In this document: positions 1-7,402 of the stretch, piece after piece
Position numbering within the stretch: position 1 is the stretch's first letter
Layout: each line of letters begins with the position of its first letter
Origin: Dongibacter bovis
GTDB lineage: Bacteria; Bacillota; Negativicutes; Selenomonadales; Selenomonadaceae
DNA: 35,269 nt
Direction: 5' to 3'
Assembly (NCBI GenBank): GCA_902763085.1
Contig: CACWQW010000028.1
Location: 1 to 35,269, forward strand
Program-made: the position numbers and the translations under genes
Notes under the pieces: generated by a model
The model's input: only the letters and a program-made list of their open reading frames with translations
The model's database searches: none
What the model was told of the DNA's origin: nothing

Positions 1-100
1 GCTATAAGACACCCGAGGAGTGCTTTAGGGAAGAAATGCTTGCAGCACTTACTGCATAAAGGTTCGCCGGGTGTTCAACTTATTATTGCAATTCGGGACT
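1..100 (+). mobile_element. 3' end of an IS30-family insertion sequence (partial)
   Basis: The reading frame that begins at base 3 gives YKTPEECFREEMLAALTA and stops with TAA at 57-59. The YKTPEE(C/V)F stretch is the usual C-terminal end of IS30-family transposases (DDE integrases), so this is the last 18 or so codons of a transposase that starts outside the window. The bases after the stop, ending about 100 with TTATTATTGCAATTCGGGA, look like the terminal inverted repeat region of such elements, but the other end is not visible, so the exact boundary and target duplication cannot be fixed. The identification rests on a short motif. Confidence 0.55.
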
Positions 101-123
101 GTTTTTACGAAGGTTTTTACGAA
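101..123. repeat. Tandem direct repeat GTTTTTACGAA
   Basis: The 11-mer GTTTTTACGAA occurs at 101-111 and again at 113-123, separated by one base. It lies just outside the presumed IS end, between it and the terminator of the porin gene. It could be a small local duplication linked to the insertion; no function is visible. Confidence 0.5.
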
Positions 124-180
124 AAGGAGGCTGTCCCTTTGTGTCCGCGCTTGATGGACAAAACATGGCCTTTTTGCAAT

Positions 181-228
181 AAAAAAAAGACCCCCTACTT
201 TTCGAAAAATCGTCTGTAGGGTGGTCTT
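181..228 (-). terminator. Intrinsic terminator of the SLH porin gene
   Basis: On the minus strand a stem formed by 216-228 and 187-198 (AAGACC/GGTCTT side plus CCCTAC/GTAGGG, with one mismatch) is followed by eight T residues (181-188). It lies about 65 nt after the porin stop codon. A small extra hairpin, GGGAT-CAAA-ATCCC, sits at 230-243. Confidence 0.8.
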
Positions 229-293
229 CGGGATCAAAATCCCTTAACTTAATGACATTGCCCGAAGGGGAGCCCTGTGTGACCGAGAATCGA

Positions 294-1571
294 TCAGAAG
301 AAGAAGCTCACGCGGCCAAAGAGCATGTTGGCATCTTTGTTCGTTGCGAGATCCTTGCCATCGAAGTAGGAAGCATACGTGTGGACGTTCTTGAACGGAA
401 CGTACTCAGCGCCAACTTCCCAGCCCTTCGTGTTCGTCATTGCCGTATCATACGTCGGAGCGAGGGAGACATTCTCACCGAGGTAACGGTAAGCGGCATA
501 AGCGCCCCACGTACCAGCGTTCTCGTTCTGCGCGCCCTTGTAGTCGAGCTCGATGTTGTGAGACGTCTCATAGTTGTCGGCTTCCGTGTTCTTCGCGAAG
601 GAGCCGAGGAGGTTCCAGTTGTGGTCAAACGTGTAGCTTGCGCCGGCAGACCAGATGTTCGCGTCATCGCTCGTGGAGTTATCGTCCGTGTAATTGCCGA
701 CCGCCTTGAAAACGTCGCTGTTGAAGTGACGGTAGCCGAGGCCGAGGCCCAGCTTGCTTGCGCTGTAAGCGAGGTCGATGCCCTGGTAGCTGGATGCTTT
801 GTCGTCGCTCACCACGTCGGAGATATGATCATTCGCATCAGCGAGATTGAAGCGACCAGCCTCGAGCGTCGCCTTGAGCTTCGAGCCAAAGGAGAGCTGC
901 GCGCCGGAGAAGAAATCATCCATCACGAGGCCAGCATCGGACGTCGAGAAGAACGGCATCTTGCCGAGCTTGACGTCGAAGTTCTTGTAGTTGCCATCTG
1001 CATAGACATACGTGAGCTTGACATTGCCGTCATCGCCGGAGTCCTTCGTCATATCCGTCGTCGCCGTCAGACGTGCCTTGACATGCCAGTTGTCGTTAAC
1101 CTCAGCCGTCGGGAAAAGGCGGAACTGGAGCTTGTCCTTGTTCGTCTTATCCGTGGAGCCATTCTCCTGCTCATGACGCTCACTCCAGTAGCGGTAACGA
1201 GCCTCGCCCGTCCACTTCACCATGTCAGCGTTCTTCTCGAGGTTCGAGACGCGAACGCCGAGGTTATTGAGCTCATCGGAGAACTCAGCCGCGAGCTTGT
1301 CGATCATGGCTTTGTCAGCAGCGGAGACGTCCGTCTTTGCCATCGCCTTTGCGACCATCTGCGCCATCTCGTAACGCGTGATGTTCTTGTCGCCCTGGAA
1401 CGTCGCGTCGCCATAGCCCTCGATGACGCCGTCAGCAGCGAGCTGCGCGACAGCATCATATGCCCAGTGGTCTGCCGGGACATCGGAGAACGGGTTCGCA
1501 GCTGCGAACGTCGTGGAAGCAGCGCCGACCACGAGGGCCGTCGTCAGTGCGGAAATGAGAGTCTTTTTCAT
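294..1571 (-). CDS. SLH-domain outer membrane porin (Mep45-like)
   Basis: A 425-residue outer membrane channel protein. Residues 1-24 form a signal peptide (MKKTL, hydrophobic core, cut near TFA/AAN). Residues 26-80 are one S-layer homology domain (FSDVPADHWAYDAV...ITRYEMAQMV), 85-118 a predicted coiled coil ending in VSNLEKNAD, and the rest a beta-barrel with alternating aromatic strands that ends in ...VSFFF, the terminal Phe expected of a barrel. In Selenomonas ruminantium the related protein Mep45 uses its SLH domain to bind cadaverine-decorated peptidoglycan and tether the outer membrane; the same role is inferred here. ATG 1571 is chosen because AGGAGG lies 7 nt upstream; the open frame extends further to 1679 but that part is leader between promoter and start. 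It is monocistronic. Confidence 0.92.
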   Translation of the reverse strand: MKKTLISALTTALVVGAASTTFAAANPFSDVPADHWAYDAVAQLAADGVIEGYGDATFQGDKNITRYEMAQMVAKAMAKTDVSAADKAMIDKLAAEFSDELNNLGVRVSNLEKNADMVKWTGEARYRYWSERHEQENGSTDKTNKDKLQFRLFPTAEVNDNWHVKARLTATTDMTKDSGDDGNVKLTYVYADGNYKNFDVKLGKMPFFSTSDAGLVMDDFFSGAQLSFGSKLKATLEAGRFNLADANDHISDVVSDDKASSYQGIDLAYSASKLGLGLGYRHFNSDVFKAVGNYTDDNSTSDDANIWSAGASYTFDHNWNLLGSFAKNTEADNYETSHNIELDYKGAQNENAGTWGAYAAYRYLGENVSLAPTYDTAMTNTKGWEVGAEYVPFKNVHTYASYFDGKDLATNKDANMLFGRVSFFF

Positions 1572-1677
1572 AGATACTCCTCCTATACACGAGAAAAAAC
1601 CGATTTCCGGAGGAGTCAAGGCCTTGATACGAGTGTCCATGTTTCCTCGATCACCTGTCCTCTCCCGGAACGTATTC

Positions 1678-1706
1678 ATATTAGCATACGGTCATAAGAG
1701 ATGCAA
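1678..1706 (-). promoter_or_regulatory. Promoter of the SLH porin gene
   Basis: On the minus strand TTGCAT (1706-1701), a 17-bp spacer and TAATAT (1683-1678) match a sigma-70-type promoter. Transcription would start near 1671 and leave a leader of about 100 nt before the ATG at 1571. Confidence 0.8.
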
Positions 1707-1713
1707 GCAGAGT

Positions 1714-1788
1714 AAAGAGATTCTAACAAAAACGGGAAGAAAAGATTCTTGTTCGAGGAAAATGCGAACAAGAATCAAGAATCTCTTT
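1714..1788 (-). other. Nested perfect inverted repeats, possible second terminator
   Basis: An inner perfect 12-bp inverted repeat (GATTCTTGTTCG 1744-1755, CGAACAAGAATC 1765-1776, 9-nt loop) is enclosed by an outer perfect 11-bp pair (AAAGAGATTCT 1714-1724, AGAATCTCTTT 1778-1788). On the minus strand the inner stem is followed by TTTTCTT, so it may act as a backup terminator for the fum-sdh operon. It also lies directly upstream of the porin promoter, where it could bind a regulator. Confidence 0.55.
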
Positions 1789-1842
1789 GTTTATCGTGCA
1801 CAAATGTCTGCGTAACAGAGATTGTGCACCTGCTCTTACATC

Positions 1843-1871
1843 AAAAGAGCTCCCTCCAGAGGAGGGAGCTC
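1843..1871 (-). terminator. Terminator of the fum-sdh operon
   Basis: On the minus strand a perfect 11-bp stem (GAGCTCCCTCC, 3-nt loop, GGAGGGAGCTC; plus coordinates 1847-1871) is followed by TTTT. It starts about 20 nt after the sdhB stop codon. Confidence 0.88.
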
Positions 1872-1891
1872 CGTGCAGCGAAAATCCGTGC

Positions 1892-2647
1892 TTAGTGGTT
1901 GAAAATGTTCTTGAGCGCCTGCTTGTTGACGTCGCGGTTGAGCTGCGCGAGATACGTCGTGAGCTTGATGTTCTTCGGGCAGACCTCGACGCAGTTCTGG
2001 CTGTTGCCGCAGCTCGTGATGCCGCCTTTCTGCATGAGCGCGTTGAGGCGCTTCGGCGCATCGAACTTTCCGAGCGGATGCAGGTTGAAGAGATACGCCT
2101 GCACCGTCGGCGCCGGGCCGATGAAGTCGGACTGCGGGCCGACGTTCGGGCACGCCTCGAGGCAGCAGCCGCACGTCATGCAGTGCGAGATCTCGTAGGC
2201 CGTCTGCGCCGTGTACGGGTTCTGGATCGGAGCGTCCTTGACCTCCCAGGTGCCGTCGATCTCGACCCAGCCCTGGATGCGCTTGAGGCTCTCGAACATG
2301 ACGGAACGGTCGATGAGGAGGTCACGGATGACCGGGAACGTGCGCGCCGGTGCGAGGTGGATCGGCTGGTCGAGCTTGTCGACGAGCGAGCAGCACGCCT
2401 GACGCGCCTTGCCGTTGATGACCATCATGCAGGCACCGCAGACCTTCTCGAGGCAGTTGCACTCCCAGGTGACGGGCGCGACGCGCTTGCCGTCCACCGT
2501 GACGGGGTGTTTCTGGATCTCCATGAGCGCTGCAACGACGTTGAGGCCGGGGCGATAGTCCACATCGAACTCCTGCGTGTACGGCTTCTCGTTCGGGCCG
2601 TCCTGGCGCTCGATGACGAATCTGACTTTTTTCTGTTCTTCTGCCAT
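1892..2647 (-). CDS. sdhB: Fumarate reductase/succinate dehydrogenase iron-sulfur subunit
   Basis: A 251-residue electron-transfer subunit that carries electrons between the quinone-reactive SdhC and the flavoprotein SdhA. The N-terminal plant-type ferredoxin domain binds a [2Fe-2S] cluster with C65-X4-C70-X2-C73-X11-C85. The C-terminal domain has C156-X2-C159-X2-C162-X3-C166-P and C213-X5-C219-X3-C223-P, which bind the [4Fe-4S] and [3Fe-4S] clusters. The length is normal. The gene is last of fumA-fumB-sdhC-sdhA-sdhB, 18 nt after sdhA, with GGGAGG before the ATG. Sequence alone does not separate succinate oxidation from fumarate reduction; the link to fumarase and the propionate-forming lifestyle of Negativicutes favour fumarate reduction. 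Confidence 0.95.
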   Translation of the reverse strand: MAEEQKKVRFVIERQDGPNEKPYTQEFDVDYRPGLNVVAALMEIQKHPVTVDGKRVAPVTWECNCLEKVCGACMMVINGKARQACCSLVDKLDQPIHLAPARTFPVIRDLLIDRSVMFESLKRIQGWVEIDGTWEVKDAPIQNPYTAQTAYEISHCMTCGCCLEACPNVGPQSDFIGPAPTVQAYLFNLHPLGKFDAPKRLNALMQKGGITSCGNSQNCVEVCPKNIKLTTYLAQLNRDVNKQALKNIFNH

Positions 2648-2665
2648 TTTTCTATGTCCTCCCTC

Positions 2666-4567
2666 TTACTCTTTCTTCGCGACAGCGTAGTTGCGGAGAC
2701 GCGGTTTGATGAGAGAGTGCTCGAACTCGCGGTAAGAAACGACCGGCATCTCATTTTCCTGATCGAACTTGACGATTGTCGTCCGCATGAACTTCGTATC
2801 ATCACGCTCCATGAAGACGAGGTCGCCCTTGTCGTCCGTCGCGCGGCCCGTCTCCTTGTCGAAGTGGAACTCGCCGTGCTTCTTCGTGACGCGCTCCTTG
2901 AGGTCGGGCGCCATGTCGTTCCAATCCTTCTCGAGGATGATCTTCGCGTGGGCGCCGCGGCTCTCGTCACGCTGCAGCGCGGACTGCGTGATGGCCATCG
3001 CGTAGATGATCATGTTGCGGAGCTGGCGCACGAACATGGCTTCCTGGTTCGCCCAGTGGCCGCGGTCCGTGATGCCGATGTTCTCCCAGCGCTTGAGGAT
3101 CTTCTTGAGTTCCTCGACGCACTCGCGCAGGCCGTTGTTGTCGCGCTCGACGGAGACGTACTTGTACATGATGTCGCCGAGCTCGTGGTGGAGCTGATGC
3201 GCGTTCTCCGGGCCGTTCATCTGGAGGATCTTCTCGAACTCATCGACGGCGGACTGGCGCGCAGCCTCCATCTCCGCGTCCGTCAGCGGCTCGCCGTTCT
3301 TGCCGGAGCGCGCGTAGCGCAGGCTCTCCGGGCCGGAGATCGTGCCGGAGTACGCAGCCGAGAGCAGGGAGTTCGCGCCGAGGCGGTTCGCGCCGTGGTA
3401 CTGGTAGTCGCACTCGCCGGATGCCATGAGGCCCGGGATGTTCGTATGATGCTCGCGGTCAACCCAGATGCCGCCCATGGAGTAGTGGATGGACGGGAAG
3501 ATCTCCATCGGGACTTTGCGCGGATCCTTGCCTACGAAGTCATCGTACATCTCGAGGATGCCGCCGAGCTTGCGCTCGAGGTAGTCAGCCGGAATGTGCG
3601 AGAGGTCGAGGTAGACGCGGTTCGGGTTGTGCATGCCGAGACCCATGTGCACGACGACCTTGTAGATGGCGCGGGACGCGACGTCACGCGGCACGAGGTT
3701 GCCGTATGCGGGGTACATATCCTCGAGGAAGTACCAGCGCTCTTTCTCGCCCGTCTGCGGGTTCTTGCGGTAGACCCAGACGCGTCCGCCCTCGCCGCGG
3801 CAAGCCTCGCTCATCAGGCGGTTCTTGTCGGAGCCCGGGATGGCCGTCGGATGGATCTGCAGGAACTCGGGGTTGCCGAGCTCTGCGCCCTGCTGGTAGA
3901 CGGAGGAGACGGCGGAGCCGTTGCAGATCGTCGATGCCGTGCAGCGGCCGTAGACCTGGCCCGGGCCGCCCGTCGCGAGGATGACGACGTCCGCGGGGAA
4001 CGAGACGATCTCCATCGAGTTCATGTTCTGCGCGACGATGCCGCGGCAGATGCCGTCCTTGTTCTTGATGATGCGGATGAACTCCCAGAACTCGTACTTC
4101 TTCACGCCGCCCTTGACTTCCCAGCGGCGGACCTGCTCGTCGAGCGCGTAGAGGAGCTGCTGGCCCGTCGTGGAGCCCGCGAAGCAGGTGCGCTTGTTCT
4201 TCTGACCGCCGAAGTTGCGGAGGTCGAGCACGCCTTCCGGCGTGCGCGTGAACGGCACGCCCATGCGGTCGAACATCTTGATGAGCTTCGGCGCGGCCTC
4301 GACCATGCCCTTGACGGCGAGCTGGTCGGCGAGGAAGTCGCCGCCGTAGACCGTGTCATCGAAATGCTCGTAGATGGAATCATGCTCGCCCTTCGTGTCC
4401 ATGCAGGCGTTGATGCCGCCCTGGGCGCAGAGGGAATGGGAACGCTTGACGGGGCAGTAGGAGAAGAGGTCTACCTTGCCGCCGCCTTCGCAAATCTTGA
4501 GCGTCGCCATGAGGCCGGAGAGGCCGCCACCGACGACGATGATCTTATTTTCTGGTTTGTTAGCCAT
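2666..4567 (-). CDS. sdhA: Fumarate reductase/succinate dehydrogenase flavoprotein subunit
   Basis: A 633-residue catalytic subunit that interconverts fumarate and succinate on the cytoplasmic side of the membrane complex. Residues 9-30 are the Rossmann FAD-binding fold (VVGGGLSGLMA). H44 in the RSHSLCAQGG motif is the histidine that carries covalently bound FAD in this family. Further family signatures are HPTAIPGS, SEACRGEGGRV, MGGIWVD and HGANRLGANSLLSA, which contain substrate-binding and active-site residues. The long C-terminal region is typical of the B. subtilis/epsilon-type enzymes. AAAGGAGA precedes the ATG. A 79-nt spacer with a hairpin separates it from sdhC. Confidence 0.96.
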   Translation of the reverse strand: MANKPENKIIVVGGGLSGLMATLKICEGGGKVDLFSYCPVKRSHSLCAQGGINACMDTKGEHDSIYEHFDDTVYGGDFLADQLAVKGMVEAAPKLIKMFDRMGVPFTRTPEGVLDLRNFGGQKNKRTCFAGSTTGQQLLYALDEQVRRWEVKGGVKKYEFWEFIRIIKNKDGICRGIVAQNMNSMEIVSFPADVVILATGGPGQVYGRCTASTICNGSAVSSVYQQGAELGNPEFLQIHPTAIPGSDKNRLMSEACRGEGGRVWVYRKNPQTGEKERWYFLEDMYPAYGNLVPRDVASRAIYKVVVHMGLGMHNPNRVYLDLSHIPADYLERKLGGILEMYDDFVGKDPRKVPMEIFPSIHYSMGGIWVDREHHTNIPGLMASGECDYQYHGANRLGANSLLSAAYSGTISGPESLRYARSGKNGEPLTDAEMEAARQSAVDEFEKILQMNGPENAHQLHHELGDIMYKYVSVERDNNGLRECVEELKKILKRWENIGITDRGHWANQEAMFVRQLRNMIIYAMAITQSALQRDESRGAHAKIILEKDWNDMAPDLKERVTKKHGEFHFDKETGRATDDKGDLVFMERDDTKFMRTTIVKFDQENEMPVVSYREFEHSLIKPRLRNYAVAKKE

Positions 4568-4592
4568 TCTTTATCTCCTTTACTCGGAAACC

Positions 4593-4620
4593 GCAGGGCA
4601 GCAACGTGTCGCTGTCCTGC
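4593..4620 (-). promoter_or_regulatory. Intercistronic hairpin between sdhC and sdhA
   Basis: GCAGGGCAGC (4593-4602) pairs with GCTGTCCTGC (4611-4620), 10 bp with one G-U, and an 8-nt loop. No T run follows on the minus strand, so it is not an obvious terminator. It may stabilise or mark processing of the mRNA between the small membrane subunit gene and the large catalytic subunit gene. Confidence 0.45.
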
Positions 4621-4646
4621 CTCCCGTTACCTTCAGATGTGCGTGC

Positions 4647-5270
4647 TCAGAAGAGGACGTAGTGCGCCATGAACGCGATCGTCACGAGGCTGAGTGCCGC
4701 AAAGAGAAGCATGGACAGCACGCTCACGACATTCTGGACACGCGGGCCCTTGGCGATGCCCCAGGTCATGCAGAACGTCGTGATGCCGTTGCAGAAATGG
4801 AAGATCGCGGCGAGCATACCGATGGTGTAGAGGATGACGACGACAGGATTCTGGAAGTAGCTGTCGAGGAGCTCATAGGAAATGGGCACGCCGTTGATTC
4901 CCTTCGTGAAGATGCGGAGATAGAAGATATGCCAGAGGAGGAACGGTACGAGGTACCAGGCGCTCCAGCGCTGCAGCGTGAACATCCAGTTGCGGACGTA
5001 GCCGAAGCGGCCAGGGTTGCAGTTCGCCTGCAGCGCGATGTAGATGCCGTAGGCAGCGTGGAAAATCAGCGGGATCGCGATACCGAAGATCTCGAGTCCG
5101 TAGAAGATGGGGCGCGGGATGAGCTCCATCATCGCGAGGCCGCCGTTCAAAGCTGCCGGGCCGCCGAGCGACGTCGCATTCGTGAAGACGTGCTCAAGGA
5201 TGACGATGCCGAGCACGAACAGGCCAACGAGCGAATGCAGGCGGCGCAGATAAAAAGTTACGTTATACAT
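4647..5270 (-). CDS. sdhC: Fumarate reductase/succinate dehydrogenase cytochrome b subunit
   Basis: A 207-residue membrane anchor with five hydrophobic segments (about 13-30, 57-80, 105-120, 143-165, 180-203). It matches the B. subtilis-type single-chain diheme cytochrome b, which binds two hemes b and exchanges electrons with menaquinone. Histidines at 12, 27, 71, 114 and 158 fall in or next to the helices and include the probable heme ligands. No separate sdhD is present, as expected for this class. AGGAGG lies 7 nt before the ATG. The presence of this type implies a link between fumarate/succinate turnover and the membrane potential. Confidence 0.93.
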   Translation of the reverse strand: MYNVTFYLRRLHSLVGLFVLGIVILEHVFTNATSLGGPAALNGGLAMMELIPRPIFYGLEIFGIAIPLIFHAAYGIYIALQANCNPGRFGYVRNWMFTLQRWSAWYLVPFLLWHIFYLRIFTKGINGVPISYELLDSYFQNPVVVILYTIGMLAAIFHFCNGITTFCMTWGIAKGPRVQNVVSVLSMLLFAALSLVTIAFMAHYVLF

Positions 5271-5295
5271 TCTAAACCTCCTAAAATAATTCCCC

Positions 5296-5326
5296 GGAGA
5301 GACAGGCGCGCCGCGCCCGTCTCCTC
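5296..5326 (-). promoter_or_regulatory. Intercistronic hairpin between fumB and sdhC
   Basis: GGAGAGAC and GGCGC (5296-5309) pair with GCGCC and GTC-TCC-TCC (5313-5326) with a small internal loop and one bulge. No T run follows. Like the sdhC-sdhA hairpin it may influence mRNA processing or relative expression within the operon. Confidence 0.4.
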
Positions 5327-5332
5327 CTGATA

Positions 5333-5899
5333 TCAGTACCCTTTGAGGGTGCGATACTTCTCCTGGTTGACCTCGTAGAGGTTGTTGCCCTCGCAGTCGA
5401 TGACGCAGATGGCGGGGAAGTCCTCGACGGTCAGGCGCGCGAGCGCCTCAGGGCCGAGCTCCGGGTAGGCGAGGACTTCGTATTTCTTCACGGACTTCGC
5501 GATGAGTGCTGCAGCGCCGCCGACGGCCGCGAAGTACGTGACGTGGTTCTTCTTCATGGACTCGACAACTTCCTTGGAGCGGGAGCCCTTGCCGATCATG
5601 CCCTTGATGCCCTGCTCGAGCATCGTCGGCGTGTAGGCGTCCATGCGGCCAGAAGTCGTCGGACCGCAGGAGCCGATGGGATCGCCCGGTTTCGCCGGCG
5701 TCGGGCCGAGGTAGTAGACCATCTTGTCGTGCCAGTCGATGGGGAGCTTCTCACCCTTGGCGAGCGCCTCGCACATCTTCTTGTGCGCCGCGTCGCGCGC
5801 CGCGTAGATCTCACCCGTGATGAGCACTGCGTCGCCGATATGGAATTTCTTCGACATCTCCTCCGTGAAAGGAGTATGGATCCTGATAGGTTCTGCCAT
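5333..5899 (-). CDS. fumB: Class I fumarate hydratase, beta subunit
   Basis: A 188-residue subunit of the two-subunit, iron-sulfur, oxygen-sensitive fumarase that hydrates fumarate to malate. The GSCGPTTSGRMDAYTP segment is the conserved signature of the beta (C-terminal swivel) domain, followed by GMIGKGSRS and a C-terminal CVIDCEGNNLYE region. The length is typical. GAGGAGG precedes the ATG. It starts 23 nt after the alpha-subunit stop codon and is followed by sdhC after 62 nt. Its partner, the alpha subunit upstream, appears broken in this sequence, so whether a functional enzyme is made is uncertain. Confidence 0.93.
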   Translation of the reverse strand: MAEPIRIHTPFTEEMSKKFHIGDAVLITGEIYAARDAAHKKMCEALAKGEKLPIDWHDKMVYYLGPTPAKPGDPIGSCGPTTSGRMDAYTPTMLEQGIKGMIGKGSRSKEVVESMKKNHVTYFAAVGGAAALIAKSVKKYEVLAYPELGPEALARLTVEDFPAICVIDCEGNNLYEVNQEKYRTLKGY

Positions 5900-5922
5900 G
5901 ATGCTTCCTCCTCTTCCTCAAA

Positions 5923-6707
5923 TCAAAGCGTGCGCGTCTTGTGACGGCAAGCGTGGCAGCAGATCGTCACCGCGACAGGCAGGCCGGCGATGTGCGTCGG
6001 GCCCCACTCGATGTTGACGCCGAGGCACGTCGTCGTGCCGCCGAGCTGCGGGCCGATGCCCGTCTGGTTGATGAGTTCGAGGAGCTCGTCTTCGAGCTTT
6101 GCGTATTCCGGCATGGGATTGTGCGAGCGATGCCGACGCCGATGACCGTCGGCGGGCAGGGATTCATGCTCGCATGGAGGATGATCTCCATGACAGCCTT
6201 CTTGACGCCCTCGACGCCGTCTGCCGGGACGAGCATCTTGACGCCGCCCTTGTTCTCCGAACCGAAGCCCTTCGGCTCCACCGTGATCTTGAGCTGGTCG
6301 CCCGGCACGATCTTCGTGTAGATGACGCCCGGCGTGTTGTTGCCCGTGTTCACGCGATGGAAGAGCGGCTCGGAGACGACGGACTTGCGCAGATAGCCCT
6401 CCGTGTAGCCCTTCGCGATGCCGTCATTGACTGCCTGCTCGAGGTCGCCGCCGACGATGTGGAGATCCTGACCGACTTCGAGGAAGACGATCGTGAATCC
6501 CGTATCCTGGCAATAGGGACGATCCTCGTTCTTCGCGATCTCCGCGTTCTTGATGATCTGATCGAGCACGTTCTGCCCGACCGGGGACTTCTCCGTCTCG
6601 CGGCCGCGCTTCAGCGCAGCGTAGACATCATCAGGAAGGTAGTAGGCCGCTTCCTTGCACATCTGGGCTACGTTTTCAGTGATTGTTTTTGCGTCGAGTT
6701 CTCGCAA
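5923..6707 (-). pseudogene. fumA: Class I fumarate hydratase alpha subunit, broken by an internal 3n+1 deletion
   Basis: The alpha subunit carries the [4Fe-4S] cluster. The likely start is TTG at 6707 (GGGAGGG 6 nt upstream), giving MRELDAKTITENVAQ. The first frame runs through YCQDTG and NPCPPTVIGVGI, then leaves the family sequence at 6127/6128. The next frame resumes at SHNPMPEYAKLEDELLEL and continues to the TAA at 5923-5925. Compared with the family, about 19-20 residues (the GGT...AALLAKKALLR-type block) are missing, about 58 nt, length 3n+1. All three cluster-binding cysteine regions (CQDTG, PCPP, CCHACRH) survive in the two pieces. Restoring 58 nt would give 280 residues, the usual size. 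There is no other decay, so the lesion is very recent or is an error in the sequence. Confidence 0.88.
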
Positions 6708-6834
6708 AGTAATCCCTCCCACTTGAGAAGAGCAGCGCTCCTCATCGCTCTCCCCGGGAAGCCAACGGAAACCCACGAAAAACGGCATAGCAGAGGAGCG
6801 TACTCCATGAAAAAAATCATACGCTCGTAGAGTA

Positions 6835-6863
6835 ATTCTATCACATTTATCCCGGTCATTCAA
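6835..6863 (-). promoter_or_regulatory. Promoter of the fum-sdh operon
   Basis: On the minus strand TTGAAT (6863-6858), a 17-bp spacer and TAGAAT (6840-6835). The leader of about 120 nt to the TTG start holds a hairpin with stem GAGCGTA/TACGCTC around a T-rich loop (6790-6827), so some post-initiation control is possible. Confidence 0.75.
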
Positions 6864-6870
6864 GCAAGAG

Positions 6871-6891
6871 AAAAGCGGCTTGAAGCCGCTT
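6871..6891 (-). terminator. Terminator of the rph-rdgB-yfcE operon
   Basis: AAGCGGC (6873-6879) pairs with GCCGCTT (6885-6891), extendable to 9 bp, and on the minus strand is followed by TTTTCTCTT. It lies 17 nt past the phosphoesterase stop codon and immediately upstream of the fum promoter. Confidence 0.8.
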
Positions 6892-6907
6892 GAATAGTGA
6901 ATTCTAT

Positions 6908-7402
6908 TCACTTTTGACCGAGCCGATGGACGTGCACGGAGGGCGCCTTTCCCGGCAGGAGATCGACCGTCATGAACGAACCGAAAGCACCATCGCGCGG
7001 ACGCGCCGCGGAGCCGGGATTGAGCACGGTGATCGGCGTGCCCAGCGTGTACTCGACGACGTGCGTGTGGCCGTAGACGGCGATATCGCAGTTCGCCTCC
7101 GCCGCGGCCTCGACGAGGAAGCGCGTGCCGTACTGGACGCCGTAGACGTGCCCGTGCGTGAGGAGGAGGCGATGCCCCGCCGCCTCGACGACGATCGTCT
7201 CCGGCGTGTTCGCATTCGGCCAGTCGCAGTTGCCCGGCACAAAGCGTACAGTGGCGCCCGCGCCCGCGAGCGTCTCCAGGTAGTGCGCGTCGCTTGCGAC
7301 GTCGCCCGCGTAGAGCCAGAGCGCGCAATCGGGCGCGATCGCGTAGACCTGCTCCACGGCGGCCATCGAGCCGTGTGCATCGCTGAAAATGCCGATCTTC
7401 AC
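6908..7402 (-). CDS. yfcE: YfcE/MJ0936-type metallophosphoesterase
   Basis: A 164-residue calcineurin-like phosphodiesterase, probably cytoplasmic with two divalent metal ions. The five motifs are all present: D8-X-H10, G33-D34, G57-N58-C59-D60, T82-H83 and G111-H112-T113-H114, followed by LNPGSAARPRD, which is typical of the YfcE/MJ0936 subgroup. Known members cleave artificial phosphodiesters; the natural substrate is unsettled. The start codon is GTG and overlaps the rdgB stop (GTGA, 7399-7402), so the two are translationally coupled. The same pairing with rdgB and rph is widespread in Firmicutes. Confidence 0.92.
   Translation of the reverse strand: MKIGIFSDAHGSMAAVEQVYAIAPDCALWLYAGDVASDAHYLETLAGAGATVRFVPGNCDWPNANTPETIVVEAAGHRLLLTHGHVYGVQYGTRFLVEAAAEANCDIAVYGHTHVVEYTLGTPITVLNPGSAARPRDGAFGSFMTVDLLPGKAPSVHVHRLGQK

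Noticed and set aside
49..237. Small minus-strand frame of 62 codons at the left edge
   Set aside because: It overlaps the porin terminator and the IS end, and has no ribosome binding site or recognisable sequence.
1572..1679. N-terminal extension of the porin to an ATG at 1679
   Set aside because: That ATG lies at the -10 box of the porin promoter; the ATG at 1571 has AGGAGG and starts a normal signal peptide.
1787..4672. A very long open frame on the plus strand opposite sdhB and sdhA (961 codons)
   Set aside because: GC-rich antisense shadow: composition is dominated by R, V, A, L, D and E, it lacks a ribosome binding site, and the minus-strand genes in the same place carry clear catalytic motifs.
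101..6128. Ribosome bypass element as the explanation for the fumA frame jump
   Set aside because: Bypass needs an insertion to be skipped; here coding sequence is missing, not added, so bypassing cannot restore the lost residues.
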